Below are positions 46,015-57,983 of a DNA stretch of 64,000 bases, piece after piece. A program made the translations under genes and the position numbers. The notes beneath the pieces were generated by a model. It ran no database searches, had not been told where the DNA came from, and worked only from the letters and a program-made list of their open reading frames with translations. Positions within the stretch are counted from its first letter, which is position 1. The number at the start of each line of letters is the position of its first letter. Source of the stretch: Kalmusia sp. IMI 367209 (lineage: Eukaryota > Ascomycota > Dothideomycetes > Pleosporales > Didymosphaeriaceae); the NCBI GenBank assembly GCA_027946365.1, contig JAPEUQ010000001.1:496001-560000 (forward strand), written 5' to 3'.

Positions 46015-48231
46015 ATACCCTGATGCATTCTTTCGATAGTCTCAGCGGCGGGTGGGACGCCTGGTAGGAGTACATTGTCGAAGTCGGCATCTGATCCAAT
46101 ACAGCAGTATCGTCCGCGAAAAAAAGGCGTGCTTGTCTCGTTGACCCACACCATGTCTTGTCCTAGGTACATCTCCTACGATAAGGCCTACCGTATACCG
46201 AATTTGTCAGGTGCAAAGAATCCCACCTCTTCAAACTCTTATCACCTCCTCTTCCTCTTCCTTCTCGTACGCTCAACCTACTTCACCTAGACGCCCGCAA
46301 TTCAGGCCAAGTCCTTGCCACAGCATTACTCAAGTATTTGTCAATTTGCGCGACAGTGTACAACAGCAGCGCCGCCTGCTTTTATCCAGTTCAGCCGCGT
46401 GAGCCTAGACCGCGAGCGCTTCCTAAGCACGCGACTGGTCGGCTCCCGCGCAAGGGTATATGGACGCACTTTAGCGAAGTCGGTACTTGAAGTGGAGCGC
46501 CTGGTACGTGTGATGTCAACAATCAATCAAAAGGTGGTAGCGAGGTTGTGTGACACTTTGTGACAACGTGCGCTTGTGGGGTTCATTTAGAGCATATGAG
46601 GTTTGTGGGGGAGTAAATGAGTTGGTGCATGTGGTCTAGTAGCTTGCGGTAGCGAGAGGTGACAGTCTTGTTGGGCTGTGGATGTAGGCGTGAGGTGTTG
46701 CATGGTGGGTGGCCAGAAAGGGAAATCGACGATGACGGGTGGCGATCTTGCTTGGCTGTAACCTGGCGTCGAGGCGCTGCCTTGGAACGGGTACATATGC
46801 TCGAGCATGGGAGCCTTTCACACAATATTGGTGATGTAGCGAGATATTACGCTATGCTAAGTGTTCGGTTAGTTCACTGCTGTCACCGCCTCCATGAACG
46901 CAATGTACAAGCCATATAGCGAATCTCGAAAAGCTTGTTTTTGGGTGATGGTCGGTGTAGGGATACATATGTTCATGTTCGTTGCAAGGTTGTGATAGCA
47001 GGGGCTGTATACCTTGGCCTGTTGCAACTCAAGGAAGCCTCACGCAGAACCTTCTTTCGCTACCTCGTGCCTGTACGCAACATTCACATGCAAAACTTAC
47101 CACACGACACGAGACGACACCCAGCCCAACCATCCCACGCAAAGCGCATACTCTCGGAAGGTACCTCCCACTCACATGCACTTCCTTCCGATATAACACC
47201 AATACCGTCTCTCCGATAGCAGGCCTAGAAACCCAAGCATACCTCTCCTGCACGAATACATAGCGTCTCTTCGTCTCGATACCTGACTCTCCAACTACCA
47301 AAACCGTACATAGATAGAGTGCAGGGCGCCCAACCGTAGATCTGGATCTTCCGGTGCGGGTGCTGATCGGACATTGGAGACGCCTGCGCCACACCCGCGC
47401 ATGACCTCCGTGGCCATTCAATCCATCGCGGGAGCTGATCTTCAAGGCTTATTTCTGTTTCTCGCACGCCTGAGATCCTGCCCTTCAAGCTTATTTTAAA
47501 CTTGTTTTGCGGAGTCAGAGTCAGCATTCTACGTAAACGCGGACAGAGGCGCATGATGATCGCGGAAGTAGATTGCGAGGAACGTGGTAGGCCAACACTC
47601 TCCGAACTCCTAGGCTAAGCGATGATCGGACAGTGGCCACAGTGGGTAAGCGAAACAATAGGAAACAATTTGATCGTGTTCTATTATTGGTGTTTGGATA
47701 GTTGACTGTGTTACCTCGTGGTGCGCGATGTAAACGCAGATTATAAGACACCAATTCACTGCGAGGGTGCCCAGTTCGTTACCTCACTCGCAGTGGCTGT
47801 AACACTCAAACGTACATCACGAGTAAAGTGTTCGCCTTGTAAGGCCATGTTGATTGCTTCGGGATTGCCGCGTCTATCTAAATAGCTCTCCTTGCGCCCT
47901 ACTCAACCAGCCCAATCCATATCAAGCCAACGTGTGCCACCCACCCTGCCGTCACCAGGGGCCCATTTGTATCTCGCAAGATTGCAACAAGACGGTCCAA
48001 AACGGAGTGCGAAGGAAGGTAAGAAAGTTTGTACAAGGAAGAAGAAAATTGTCGAGGACAGATAGATTCAGGTCATTAAATCCCAGCAGTATGGCAGAAA
48101 GTTGTCGCCGCGACTTGGATGTGTGCAAACCAGCAAGTCAAGGTGGAAGAATGGAATGCGCAGAGCGATGCGATTCGTAAGCAATCGGGCGTAGACAATC
48201 GTGCGAGAAATGAGCGGAGCGGCGAAGACGT

Positions 48232-50202
48232 TTACCACGAGAAAGACTCTTCGCGGAAGTCGACGTTCCATTGTGTCTCACGCTCGCGTACTGCACGACG
48301 GAGTTCGTCAGCCAGCGCGCCCGTTCCGCAGGTCGTCACGCATGCAGAACCGATGCCCTCCATCATCTCTTGGTCGATCAGTGCTTGCACGTTGGGTCGG
48401 CCAGGGAACATTTGCACGCTAGAGGACGGCGAGTGAATCTCCTTGGTGCTGCGAGGTCTCGTGACGAAGAGAAGAATCTTGAGAATCTCACGGCGGCGCG
48501 GCATAGATAGGATATGCGTCATCCATGTGCGGATCCATTCAAGATGCTCCGGAGATTGGATAATCCAGACCAGGGTCAGCCTGCGGGTGGCGGTTGTGCC
48601 GTTGGCATAAGCAGCGACAATTTCTCGAACCTGAGGAACCTGGTGCGTGATACCGATACCAGCAGCCCAGAGCATGACTGTGCCATAGGAGCTGAGATCT
48701 TCGCCGCCTGCGATATGACGTTAGCATGCATTGTACGTCGAGGGTATATTACTTAATATAGCATAAATTGAAATCTGGGGGAACAAGGTTCGGCACTCAC
48801 CATAAGGACCCTCGACAAATGCCGTGGTGGTAAACTTGCCGGCAGCAGAGAGGTCGGCCTTTTTGTACAATTTCTCGGTGAAGCCAGTACGTCGGCGAAT
48901 GATGTACGACATGCTCGTCTTGCGGTGTTCTAGAATATCTTGGCGGTTCATCGGAAGGCCCTTCTCGTCAGCGACCATGTTGCTGATGTTGAGGTCTTCC
49001 TCCTCTTCACTCCAAGCGACCGAGAAGGGGTGGTTGGTCCAGAGTCCGACAGACGGAATGTACAGGTAAGCATGCTGGCCGGGGCGGAACGTCCAGGGGC
49101 GAGCCATGCGCACTGTGACGCGAAGCGCATCACCAGGGAGAACTTCAATGTCGGCCTTGGTACCGCCATTGCCAACGTTGCCCTTGATGAGGCGGAAAAA
49201 CCGCCAGGCACGCTGTAACTGTTAGGAAAGCGTTCCTTGAATCGATAGTTGCACATACCTCCATAACCCACAGCGCTACAACACCATACATCATCCTCTG
49301 GTGCTTCATGCCATCCAAGTGAACCCACACGGCGCCAACAGCTATGGCTGCTGCGACAATATGACCGTGCAAGAACACCTCGTAGAAGGAGTGACGAACG
49401 GGAGAAGGAGACTGTATCAAAAGGAACACGAAAGCGACCGTGCCCATGAAACCAGTCATGATGAATGTGCTGCCGGTGATTGATGCCTGAACGGCGGCCC
49501 ATCCCTCTGCGCCTGGTCAAAATATGTGCATGTTGGAGTACTGGTAAACTTACTTGTATGAACCTTGTTAGCCATCCAAGCGGCAGTGTGTGCAACAGCT
49601 TCGAGAACAACGATACGTCCGAACCAACGGTGAATCAGGTTCATAGTGTCGAATGAGATTCCGGTAAGCTTGATGACGGGATTATTGCGTCCAGCAAGTA
49701 GGAACAACGGGATCATGTTGATAACGGCCATGACACCGGTACGATTGCGGATCTCACCAGCGGCGGCGGAGAAGGGCTGGCTCCAGTCGATCCTCCACAC
49801 GCTCAGACCGACGTTGGTAGCGAAGTAGCCGACCAGCATGAAGGTCTGTAGACGGCTGGGAAGCGTTCCAACATTGATGGCAGAAGACAGCTTGAACTCG
49901 CGGTGGTGGCGCTGCCGGAAGAGGGGTGCATCGAGAAAGTGCTTCCTGAAGGTGGCGAACAGGGCATTGGGGGTCGCGAAATACCTCTGCGTATCGTTGT
50001 TCAGACAGGCCAGGGTGCGGAGGTATTTGGAGAAGTGGAAGACGACCTGGTAGAGGAAGAAGGTGCCGAAGAAAGCGACCCATATCCAGCCCAGATAGTG
50101 CATGACGTTCATGTTCTCGATGTTGGCAGTGGGGTCCTCCTCTTGCCCTCCGCCACTCCTCCGCGCGAGGGACTCCATGAGGTTGGCAGCAGGCGATGCC
50201 AT
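48232..50202 (-). CDS. Ferric reductase (FRE-type metalloreductase)
   Basis: An integral-membrane flavocytochrome that reduces Fe(III) (or Cu(II)) outside the cell using cytosolic NADPH. Exons are 50202-49555, 49513-49259, 49212-48801 and 48707-48232; introns are 41, 46 and 93 nt. The product is 596 residues. The ferric-reductase transmembrane domain includes NPVIKLTGISFDTMNLIHRW and VVLEAVAHTAAW, with a His pair 13-14 residues apart. A second His pair is in FLHGHIVAAAIAVGAVWVH; these four would ligate two haems. FAD binding is shown by FRPGQHAYLYIPS and HPFSV, and NADPH binding by MLWAAGIGITHQVP and a C-terminal CGTGALADELR. The end DFREESFSW is typical of FRE proteins. EF-hands are absent, and the pattern fits FRE better than NADPH oxidase. 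An ATTGG (CCAAT on the coding strand) lies about 356 bp upstream. Confidence 0.92.
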
Positions 50203-53200
50203 TGTGCAGGTGGTTGAGGAACGAAAGAGAGATGAAAGGCCGTAGTCTGTTGAAGACTCAATGCGAGCTGCTGGGTACCAGACTAGCGGCGAGTAGATCT
50301 CTTATGGTTCGGATGGACTGCCGGGCGTGGTAGGGAAGGGATTGACAAATATGTATAGTGAGCGGTATCTGCCTTGACCAGCAATTGACAGAAGTGGGAA
50401 GGGCCACAGATGGCGGCTTCCAAATAGGCGGGGGGTGGATAAGACCAGGGCGTGCTGTCGGTTGAGTGTGGATGCGTCGTGACCAGCTCCCGCTTTGGCA
50501 GATCAGACCGGGGTTCAGAGGTGGGCCACAAGAGGGTTAATCGGCGCGTGGGAGAGTATTGGCAGTGCCTGTGAGGCCAGAATAGGCGGGTTAATCTGGA
50601 AGCACGCAAGGGGCAGCTGTGGTTGCAGGTGACCTGGGGTTGTGCAAAAAGGCAGCAGAGGACGGCGTCGATAGGCTCCTTGGTAAACGGCCACCAGGGT
50701 TTTGATTGAAGAGCCGGCGGGGGAACGAGCGTGGCACGCAACAGCGCAGGAGAAGGGAAACAGGCGGCAAAAGAGCGACTTGGGCGAGATGGTGGATAGA
50801 AGTAGGGAGAGGGAGAGAGGGCGCGAGAAAAGCGGGCGCGCCGTGGCTACGAGTTTGATTGTCGCGGGCCAGCAGCGCATAACAGCGAGCGACTGGAGCG
50901 GAGTAGGCACAGGGGGGGTCTAGCGAGCGGGCCCTGAGGCTGTCGTTGAGGCCTGCAATTCGCACAGTGCGCGGGCGCTGAAACGGGGGCCGGCGCGCCA
51001 CAGCGGACGGTGCGCGACTGGAAACGCCCGCTCCGAAGGCGCGCCCTGTTGAATTTCCAGACTCGCAGCGTGCTGTCCACCGTCGACGCCGTGCGCCGGT
51101 GGATCGAGGATTGATGGTGTTGAGATGAGTGGAGGTGGTGGTGGTGATGATGATGCTGCTCCACTGCAGCGGCGACGAGACCCGCCATCATCCTCGCACC
51201 TGCCCATCGATACCACATCAGAGGCGCTCCTTCCCCGTGGGTGCAGCGTACCTGCTTGGTTGCACGGCGCCGCCTTCCCCTGCGATATCGACCACCTCCC
51301 AACCACCAGCACCAACGCTCCAGCACCGTTCCCCCTTCGTCCCCTCTCCTCCCCCCGGAGGCCAATGCCTTCGACAGCTGCCGGCGCCGACCCGCTGTCA
51401 GTGGTGACGACGCCTGGGCGCTGAGCATGGACGTGAAACGAAGTGACGATTGCATGTCATGCATCCGAACCTTCCACACGTGCCTATCGTTTCTTTGGTG
51501 GAATCACTGCTTGGAACTGCTATCCTGATGGTACAGTATGGTCCTCCCAGCATTGCCTGGTCCGAGTGGCTGGCTGAATTGCTTGCCGTGAAACAACCTC
51601 CCCGCTGTCAACATGCCATCCGACGTCCAACATGGGACATAACACATAAACGTCCAAGCTGGGCTCAGTCCATGGCAGGCGTCAGGCGCCAACCCTCCCA
51701 GACCGTACCTGTTTGCCGGTCCGCGACACGCAACCCACGTCGACCTGCCAGATGCACGATTGTTTTGGATTCGCGTACCCAGGGCCCCCGATTACGACAT
51801 TGACTCACCTGGCAACCTGTCAACGCCTACAGAATGCATAGCCGCTTCAGGCAGGTTGTGATACTTGGCGCCACGGTACGACGTGCGGGCTGCAGCGCTT
51901 GCGATGCGGAATGGATACGTGCTTTGGTCAGGCAATCGGCCAGGTCGCGAGGAAGAATGCTGCCAGCATGGGAAGCAACATTCTAGACCCACGTCGTGGA
52001 ATGGCTCGTCAAGGCACTGCTGGCGTATGCGATGCGAAAATCATAATGCAGTGTGCTAAGCGGCGAGATGCAGAGCATCCTTCATGGTCCAACCAGTCCC
52101 GGCCCCGCAGGGTTATTTCTCCGCACTCGCTACCGACGTGGCACGGCAAGCCACAGGTAGAGCCGTCAATTTCCACTCACGCAGCTCTGTCCGGGTACAT
52201 CTGCTTGTCGAATTAGCCTGCAGGCAATAGACAAATGGTCCCGCTTCCTAACGACGCTACACGGCAGCCGCAATCAACTGTACGAGCTCAACATCCGATC
52301 AGAATCTGGGGTAAGATTGCTCTGATTTCATCGGCCAAATTATTACCCTTTCCAAGATGAGCCAGCGTCTGCGCCTCCGGAACTTCGTTTCCCGCACCAC
52401 TTGGGCCGAAGAAGCACCTTCAGAGAATGCGCCTTCGCAGACGGTACCTTGAGGTAGCAGGCATGACCGTACAGACACACAGCCTCCGACTAGATCCCGC
52501 CTAACGACGAGGCTCTGCTTCCTTTCCAGCCCCGATGCCCCAAGCAAAAAACAAGCTCACAGTGCAGGGCATGCAGCTCAATTACAGCGATGATACTGGT
52601 CGCGCGTTTCAACCAAATTGACGGCGGCAGCGCTGAGCCCCACGGCCTACCAACGTCGGTTTCGAGGCCGCGAACCGCAAACCGGAGAATATAACTAGCG
52701 ACATTCACGCACACTTTTCCTCCATGATAGGATGCGTGCTGCTACAGTACCATCCGCCGTGGCAGTGTTTGTCGCAGTTTGTTTACCCCAGGCCCTGCTG
52801 GCTGATCGTGGAGTGGATTCGGAGCAGGCGATCTGCTGTATGAGTGCGATCGTCAAGTTTGACTACGGACCTCCTGTTTAGGTCGTACTCCGGCCTCAAT
52901 CTCCTTTTCTCGCGCGCTAATGAGGGTTTAAGATGATGCAATCAATTCTTTAGATAGATACGGGAGCGGGTGTCTACCTGCGTTCTTTGCCATTGTGATG
53001 TCAATGACGGCACGTTCGCGCGATGGATGAGCTAAACACGCATGAGACATGATGATGGATTCCAACATTCGGAATGGATTGCACCATGGACGCGCCCAGA
53101 AAAGGTTATCCTCACGTTCCTAGACGCTTTATAGACGCGCTGTTGCTTGCGACGCATTGCAGAGGATAGCTTATACTACTGGCAGCAAAACAAGATACAA

Positions 53201-53704
53201 ATGTGCACATAATAGAAGTGTAAGTGGAAAGAAGTCTTCGCGTGTGCGGCTCTATCTCTTAACTAGATAGGCAGGAGAAGGTGTGGTAAGCACCCTCTTT
53301 TGGCCTGCACTGCTCGTGCAGTCATAGCTTTTTGGTTTTCTGCCGACAGATGCAACATAGGAGGTGACGAGGCAGGGCAGATTCGCCAATTCTAACCAAC
53401 ACCTCAAATGCGATGTTCGTTCATCACCCAACACAGTCGTAGAAGATGGATGAATACATACACACACGTATATGCGGTAAAGGTGCGATGGTCACGTGTG
53501 AGCTGCATCTGGACAATGATAAGCGTTCGGCTATTCCTAGGTCGGTTAGTTGCCATGACACACCACGCCGACCGCCGATGTTTGTCAACACATCAGAATC
53601 ACAATGGATCACGCTTGAACGGCCAAGCTGTACGCATCTTTTCAATGCCATAATTCACGTCGCATTCGTAATCTGCATAACTATACGACATATTTTACGC
53701 CTTC
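50203..53704. other. 3.5-kb gene-poor region; GC-rich then mixed
   Basis: It separates the divergent ferric reductase and the 943-residue orphan. The part from 50203 to about 51430 is GC-rich with many long overlapping ORFs on both strands. These are Ser/Arg/Pro-rich, mutually overlapping and featureless, so I reject them. A GGT/GAT microsatellite lies at about 51130-51152. No RNA gene or transposon was recognised. Confidence 0.5.
51130..51152. repeat. Short GGT/GAT trinucleotide tract
   Basis: An interrupted run of GGT then GAT triplets within the GC-rich upstream region of the ferric reductase. Simple-sequence DNA; no function proposed. Confidence 0.55.
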
Positions 53705-56536
53705 ATGGCTTCGAGCGACGACTTGCCATGGAATACGACGCGCTGCAACCGCCTCCTCCGCCCCCTGTCAACCAAGCTCGCGAAGCTTCGAAAGGAACTC
53801 GAGCGGCCACGGGGACCCCACGAAGAGCGGAGAGCCTCTGCTACTGCATTTGCTCTTAAAGCCTCATTGCGGAAGCTTAACAATGCCTCTCAGAGCACGC
53901 GCAAACCTCGTGAGCTCGAGAGGTGCAAGGACCCGGATTGGATGCCCGACACTGGGTCCAGAGGACTAGGCAAAAAGACGTACGGGGGTCGGACAAGGAA
54001 GAAGCCCTCAGCTATATCGCGAACAGACCTTGATGATGGAAGACATGTTCGCCCGGGCGGCATCGCTTTCACACCTCTGGTCGCACGCACCGGTAGCCAC
54101 TTCCCAGACAGTCCCCAACTCCAAGACTCGCCGTTGAGGACATGTTCAAACTACAGAGGCCCTTTGCTTCTCAAGGCTCACATACAGGAACTCAAGACGC
54201 AAATGCCGGCGCAGATCGGTACTCTTGTCAAGGGAACGTCCGAGGCATATGCGAACCTTCTCCAAGCGACCAGCGTGGGTGATGAGAAGACATGGAAAGG
54301 CACGAGGTCGCTGTTCAGCGCTTGTCTCAGGAAGCTTCCAGCATACATTGAGCTGGAGCAACATTTTGCGGAGCTGGACAAAGAAGTGGATGACGAGGAT
54401 GACGACACTGACGTCTCTCGGGAGGTGTACACTCATCTTGAGGAAAACTTCGAGGCAATACCGGGACAGGGCTGGCGAGGGTTCAAGCAAGTTGTACGGG
54501 CCCATGGCACATCCCTGTTGTGTGAAGCCCTTACAGATCAAATGCTCGGATTGGAAACCCTCCATCTACTCGTGGCGCACTGTCTGAATGCTGCGGCTTG
54601 GGATGAGGCCGAGAGATTCCTGTGGTCTTTCCTCCCCAGCCTCAAGCCTTTGCCTATGCCTAACAGTTTGGTTGCCAATCTTTTCGACGAGCAACGGTCA
54701 CTTTACATGTGGATGGTGAAAGACTTCGTATCTCGCACCCGCCGGTATCGATTTCTCTACGACCAGCTAGAGTACATGTTATCACAAGAACTTGTGCCTC
54801 TGGAATGGTTGGCGACGGAATGCATGCGGCCCGTCTGGGACCGCCTTGTACGCAGCCTATCTGACGGTGATACGCGAAGCTCAGAAAGTGCGTTCCGCTT
54901 TTTGGAAACTGCCATATGCGCCGGGATAGGTATACCCAACGAGACCATATTTAGGGAAGGGGAAGTCGACACGGTCGCGCGACAATTCAAACCATCGTCA
55001 AGACAGGACTTTCGCGATGCCCTAGACACGACCTTTTCAAGCCTGCTCACGGTGTTCTGCAGCATAGCTCTCGTAAACCGTTATCGCAAAGAATCCGCTG
55101 GCGAGCTCACCGTACGACGGGTGACTTGGGTTCTTGACTCGATTGTCGTTAACTTACTCAAACGCAAAGACATCAGAGACGGCGTAGCTCTGCTTGGTTC
55201 GCTGGAAGAGAACGTGCAACTGTTCGCTCAGCGTGCAATTTGGGCTGTGTTCGGTTCATTTATCATTCACCTAGAAGGTTGCCGCCTTGACTCCAACCTA
55301 ATACCACTGGAAATTGCCACATCTGGAGGTGCCATTGCATGGGTCGTAACTCAGTACTCTTCCAAGCATATCGACGGCTCACAGCTGCTGCAGACCCTAC
55401 CCGGGTTCGTCTCAGCGGCAGCTCGCGGTACCGGCAGGATCTGGAAAGACGACGGTTTCGACCAGATCCAGCGCCTCGTACAAGGCATGCTATCACTCTC
55501 AGGCATTCGTCTTCCGCACAAGCTGTGGACGATGAAGCGCCTTGCTCTAGAATCAGTCATGGACTTTGCACAAAGCACAAGCGAACCACAACACGTAGCA
55601 TATGCACGCGATGTTGAACAGTCGATGCGCTTGAAGGGTCATATAGTGATAGCCCCAACCCCCCACAAAAACGATTCGCCCTCCGCCGTCGGTGGTTTCA
55701 GATGGGAAGAAGGCATCGGAGAATGGGTGGCGTGCACGCCGTTTGCGAAAGAGGAGGTCAAGCGCGTTTCACGAAAGCCAGTACCAGTGTTGCAGCTGCT
55801 ACCGAGTCCTGCACAAACCGATGACGAGAATACCGACAACGACGAAGGGAGAAGGGCACACGCTACACCTTTGAATAACATCTCGCTGTGGGAGGCGCTC
55901 GCTGGTGACGAAGATGCGGACGATCACTCCCCTCAATCCTCGCCCATCAAGGAAACTGTCCGGCGAACAGCGTCCTCGCTCGGAAAGCGCACTCGTGCAT
56001 CTTCGCCTATGGTCTACATCCCTGCTAAGCGCATAACGATGACACCGCCAGATACGCCTGTCTTCTATTACTCGGAGCAGGATCTAGAACAAGGAGACGA
56101 AAGACCACGAAGGTCTCGGCGGTCGCGGAAGGAAATCCGCGCTGTTGTTTCTACTCTGTGTACACAGCGTTCACGGTCTTCTCTTGACAAAGGCCTACGA
56201 GATATCAAACGCACGAAGTATGAAGAGGTCAAAAGTCTTGACCAGAGTCTTGTAGAGCCTGATAAAAGTGAGGATGAATCGGATCTCAACACGTCTTTCT
56301 CGTCGAGCTCATCGGTGGAGATCCAACGCCCCGCGCTAAAGGCTGCACGCTCATCATCCTCGTCGGGCAAGAAGGCAAAGACGTTTACGGGAAAAAATGA
56401 CCTGGACAGGTCGAGCAAGGCGCCGTCGTTGAGGAGGCGGAGCAGCAGGAGGAATATCAAGGAGCCAGGGGAGTGGTGGAAAGCAAACCTTGGTGCCGTC
56501 GGAATAGACGGCGATGATGAGCTAAGCTTTGAGTGA
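53705..56536 (+). CDS. Uncharacterised 943-residue protein, probably nuclear
   Basis: A single uninterrupted ORF starting MASSDDLPWNTTRCNRLLRPL. I do not recognise a domain. Residues about 1-130 are basic and disordered. Residues about 145-680 are helical and Leu-rich, with no strong membrane segment and a regular spread of hydrophobic positions suggestive of an alpha-solenoid (e.g. LGLETLHLLVAHCLNAAAWDEAE). From about 690 onward the protein is disordered and rich in Ser/Thr-Pro and basic clusters (SLGKRTRASSP, KRITMTPPDTP, RRSRRSRKE, LRRRSSRRNIKEPGEWW). These are consistent with nuclear localisation and phosphoregulation. The last residues (EPGEWWKANLGAVGIDG) look conserved-like. The length without a stop in a multi-intron genome and the clean ATG support a real gene; a chromatin or cell-cycle role is only a guess. 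Confidence 0.85.
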   Translation: MASSDDLPWNTTRCNRLLRPLSTKLAKLRKELERPRGPHEERRASATAFALKASLRKLNNASQSTRKPRELERCKDPDWMPDTGSRGLGKKTYGGRTRKKPSAISRTDLDDGRHVRPGGIAFTPLVARTGSHFPDSPQLQDSPLRTCSNYRGPLLLKAHIQELKTQMPAQIGTLVKGTSEAYANLLQATSVGDEKTWKGTRSLFSACLRKLPAYIELEQHFAELDKEVDDEDDDTDVSREVYTHLEENFEAIPGQGWRGFKQVVRAHGTSLLCEALTDQMLGLETLHLLVAHCLNAAAWDEAERFLWSFLPSLKPLPMPNSLVANLFDEQRSLYMWMVKDFVSRTRRYRFLYDQLEYMLSQELVPLEWLATECMRPVWDRLVRSLSDGDTRSSESAFRFLETAICAGIGIPNETIFREGEVDTVARQFKPSSRQDFRDALDTTFSSLLTVFCSIALVNRYRKESAGELTVRRVTWVLDSIVVNLLKRKDIRDGVALLGSLEENVQLFAQRAIWAVFGSFIIHLEGCRLDSNLIPLEIATSGGAIAWVVTQYSSKHIDGSQLLQTLPGFVSAAARGTGRIWKDDGFDQIQRLVQGMLSLSGIRLPHKLWTMKRLALESVMDFAQSTSEPQHVAYARDVEQSMRLKGHIVIAPTPHKNDSPSAVGGFRWEEGIGEWVACTPFAKEEVKRVSRKPVPVLQLLPSPAQTDDENTDNDEGRRAHATPLNNISLWEALAGDEDADDHSPQSSPIKETVRRTASSLGKRTRASSPMVYIPAKRITMTPPDTPVFYYSEQDLEQGDERPRRSRRSRKEIRAVVSTLCTQRSRSSLDKGLRDIKRTKYEEVKSLDQSLVEPDKSEDESDLNTSFSSSSSVEIQRPALKAARSSSSSGKKAKTFTGKNDLDRSSKAPSLRRRSSRRNIKEPGEWWKANLGAVGIDGDDELSFE

Positions 56537-57983
56537 GTAAGATGTCGTGCCCCGCAGCCAATAAGTGATATGGAGCAAGATCCCCGTGATGGCGCATTCA
56601 TAGGAGTTCCATAATTCGTAGCGTAAGATACCCCTGATTGTTCGATATATGTGTATATTGCCTATGAGTAGTGTAATATGTTTATGGTACCGAGTCATAG
56701 CCTTCGCTCGACTGTGCCTTTGAGATGTGGCTCCTGATATAAGACGCTGTATCTTACAGTGATCAGTGATAGTGAGACGGCACCACAATACTAATTTATC
56801 GAGTGCTTTCTCGAATGGTGAGAAGGCTAGTCGCGGGGGAATACATGTCTTTACCTCATGTCTTGTGAGGACATTCATCATTATCGGTGAATGTGTACGG
56901 ACACATCAGCGATGGGTTTTGGGAGCCGTATTGCAACATCCGTGTTGTAAACACGGGACGAGCGTCCGAGCAGTTCTGCGTAAACTACTCAGAGTACGCG
57001 TAATTTACGATTCACAGTATAACGCAGCCAATGAACAGAGTTGCCAGCTGCTTGTTCACATCTTCTATACATTAAAGCGGTAAGTAACCGCAAAGATCGG
57101 AATACGTCGATTATACGCATTGATAAGCCGAGTTAGTCATGCCTCATGATAGTCTATCGACTTCGCCAAGCTCTCCCGATGACCAGATACATCCAATGGA
57201 GTCTCAGGCATGTTGAATATCCGTATGTAGCGATATTAACATGATTGGGTTATCTGCCGAAGGAAGCGCTAGCCTACTCTACTATTATCTGGACGAGTCG
57301 TCACTCCTCAACTTCAGTATACCTGTTGACACCTATGCTTACTCCCCACTCGTACTATGTAGGATGTCGTTAGAGATTGTGCTAGGTGTACATACATCAT
57401 TTAGGATGACTTGGGTGTAACGCTATGACCAAATTAAACTAAAAAAAACTATGCTATTGTACCCGCAACTACTATTTCTATGCATGACTCATAGTACGAT
57501 AAATTGAGAACGTTTCAACTTAAGTAGAAACATAACATAGCAGCTAGTTCTCTTATCAGAGTCCAGTACTGATCCAACCATCAAATTGCGCAGATGACGT
57601 AGCATAGTGTTTTCATATACTGTCTATACAATTCAACTGGTCACTGCCCCAGAGATCTAGCGTCACCCCATGCAAAGGTCAAGTTACAATGATCCAAACC
57701 TTATATACTAGAGCGAGGGTATTTGTTAACAGCACACCAAATTTCCTCTACTGAAGGGGACGTCTGCAACAAACTCCACGTCCGAAATCTGGTATTATCA
57801 AAGGCTGCAGCTGATCTAGCCAGTCATCGGTAGCAAACCACATCAGCAGCGTGCGGGGTTGGCGCATGTCAGCTCAAGCTCACCAGCGCGGGGTAAAAGG
57901 TCTACCTAGTTGTCATTTCATGTGGTGAAAAAGCAACACCAACTTCTATCCCATTTTAACCCTGAAGACAGCGTCAATCCACT
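56537..57983. other. AT-rich intergenic region
   Basis: About 1.45 kb, markedly AT-rich between 57240 and 57720. Short ORFs are featureless. No tRNA or repeat recognised. Confidence 0.45.

Larger units (their letters stand above)
45054..48231. other. Long gene-poor stretch with short repeats
   Basis: About 3.2 kb with no ORF showing domain, signal-peptide or codon regularity. It includes a perfect tandem 10-mer (TGCTATAGCT) at 45676-45695 and an 8-bp inverted repeat at 45984-45991/46007-46014. It might include decayed mobile DNA, but no LTR pair, target-site duplication or transposase was found. Confidence 0.45.

Noticed and set aside
48232..50202. NADPH oxidase (Nox) identity for the flavocytochrome
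   Set aside because: The N-terminal topology and the NPVIKLTGISFDTMNLIHRW block match ferric reductases; Nox-specific spacing was not seen.
50847..51479. 210-residue minus-strand ORF in the GC-rich region, with overlapping ORFs on both strands
   Set aside because: Low-complexity, mutually overlapping frames caused by high GC; no domain, signal peptide or splice-supported structure.
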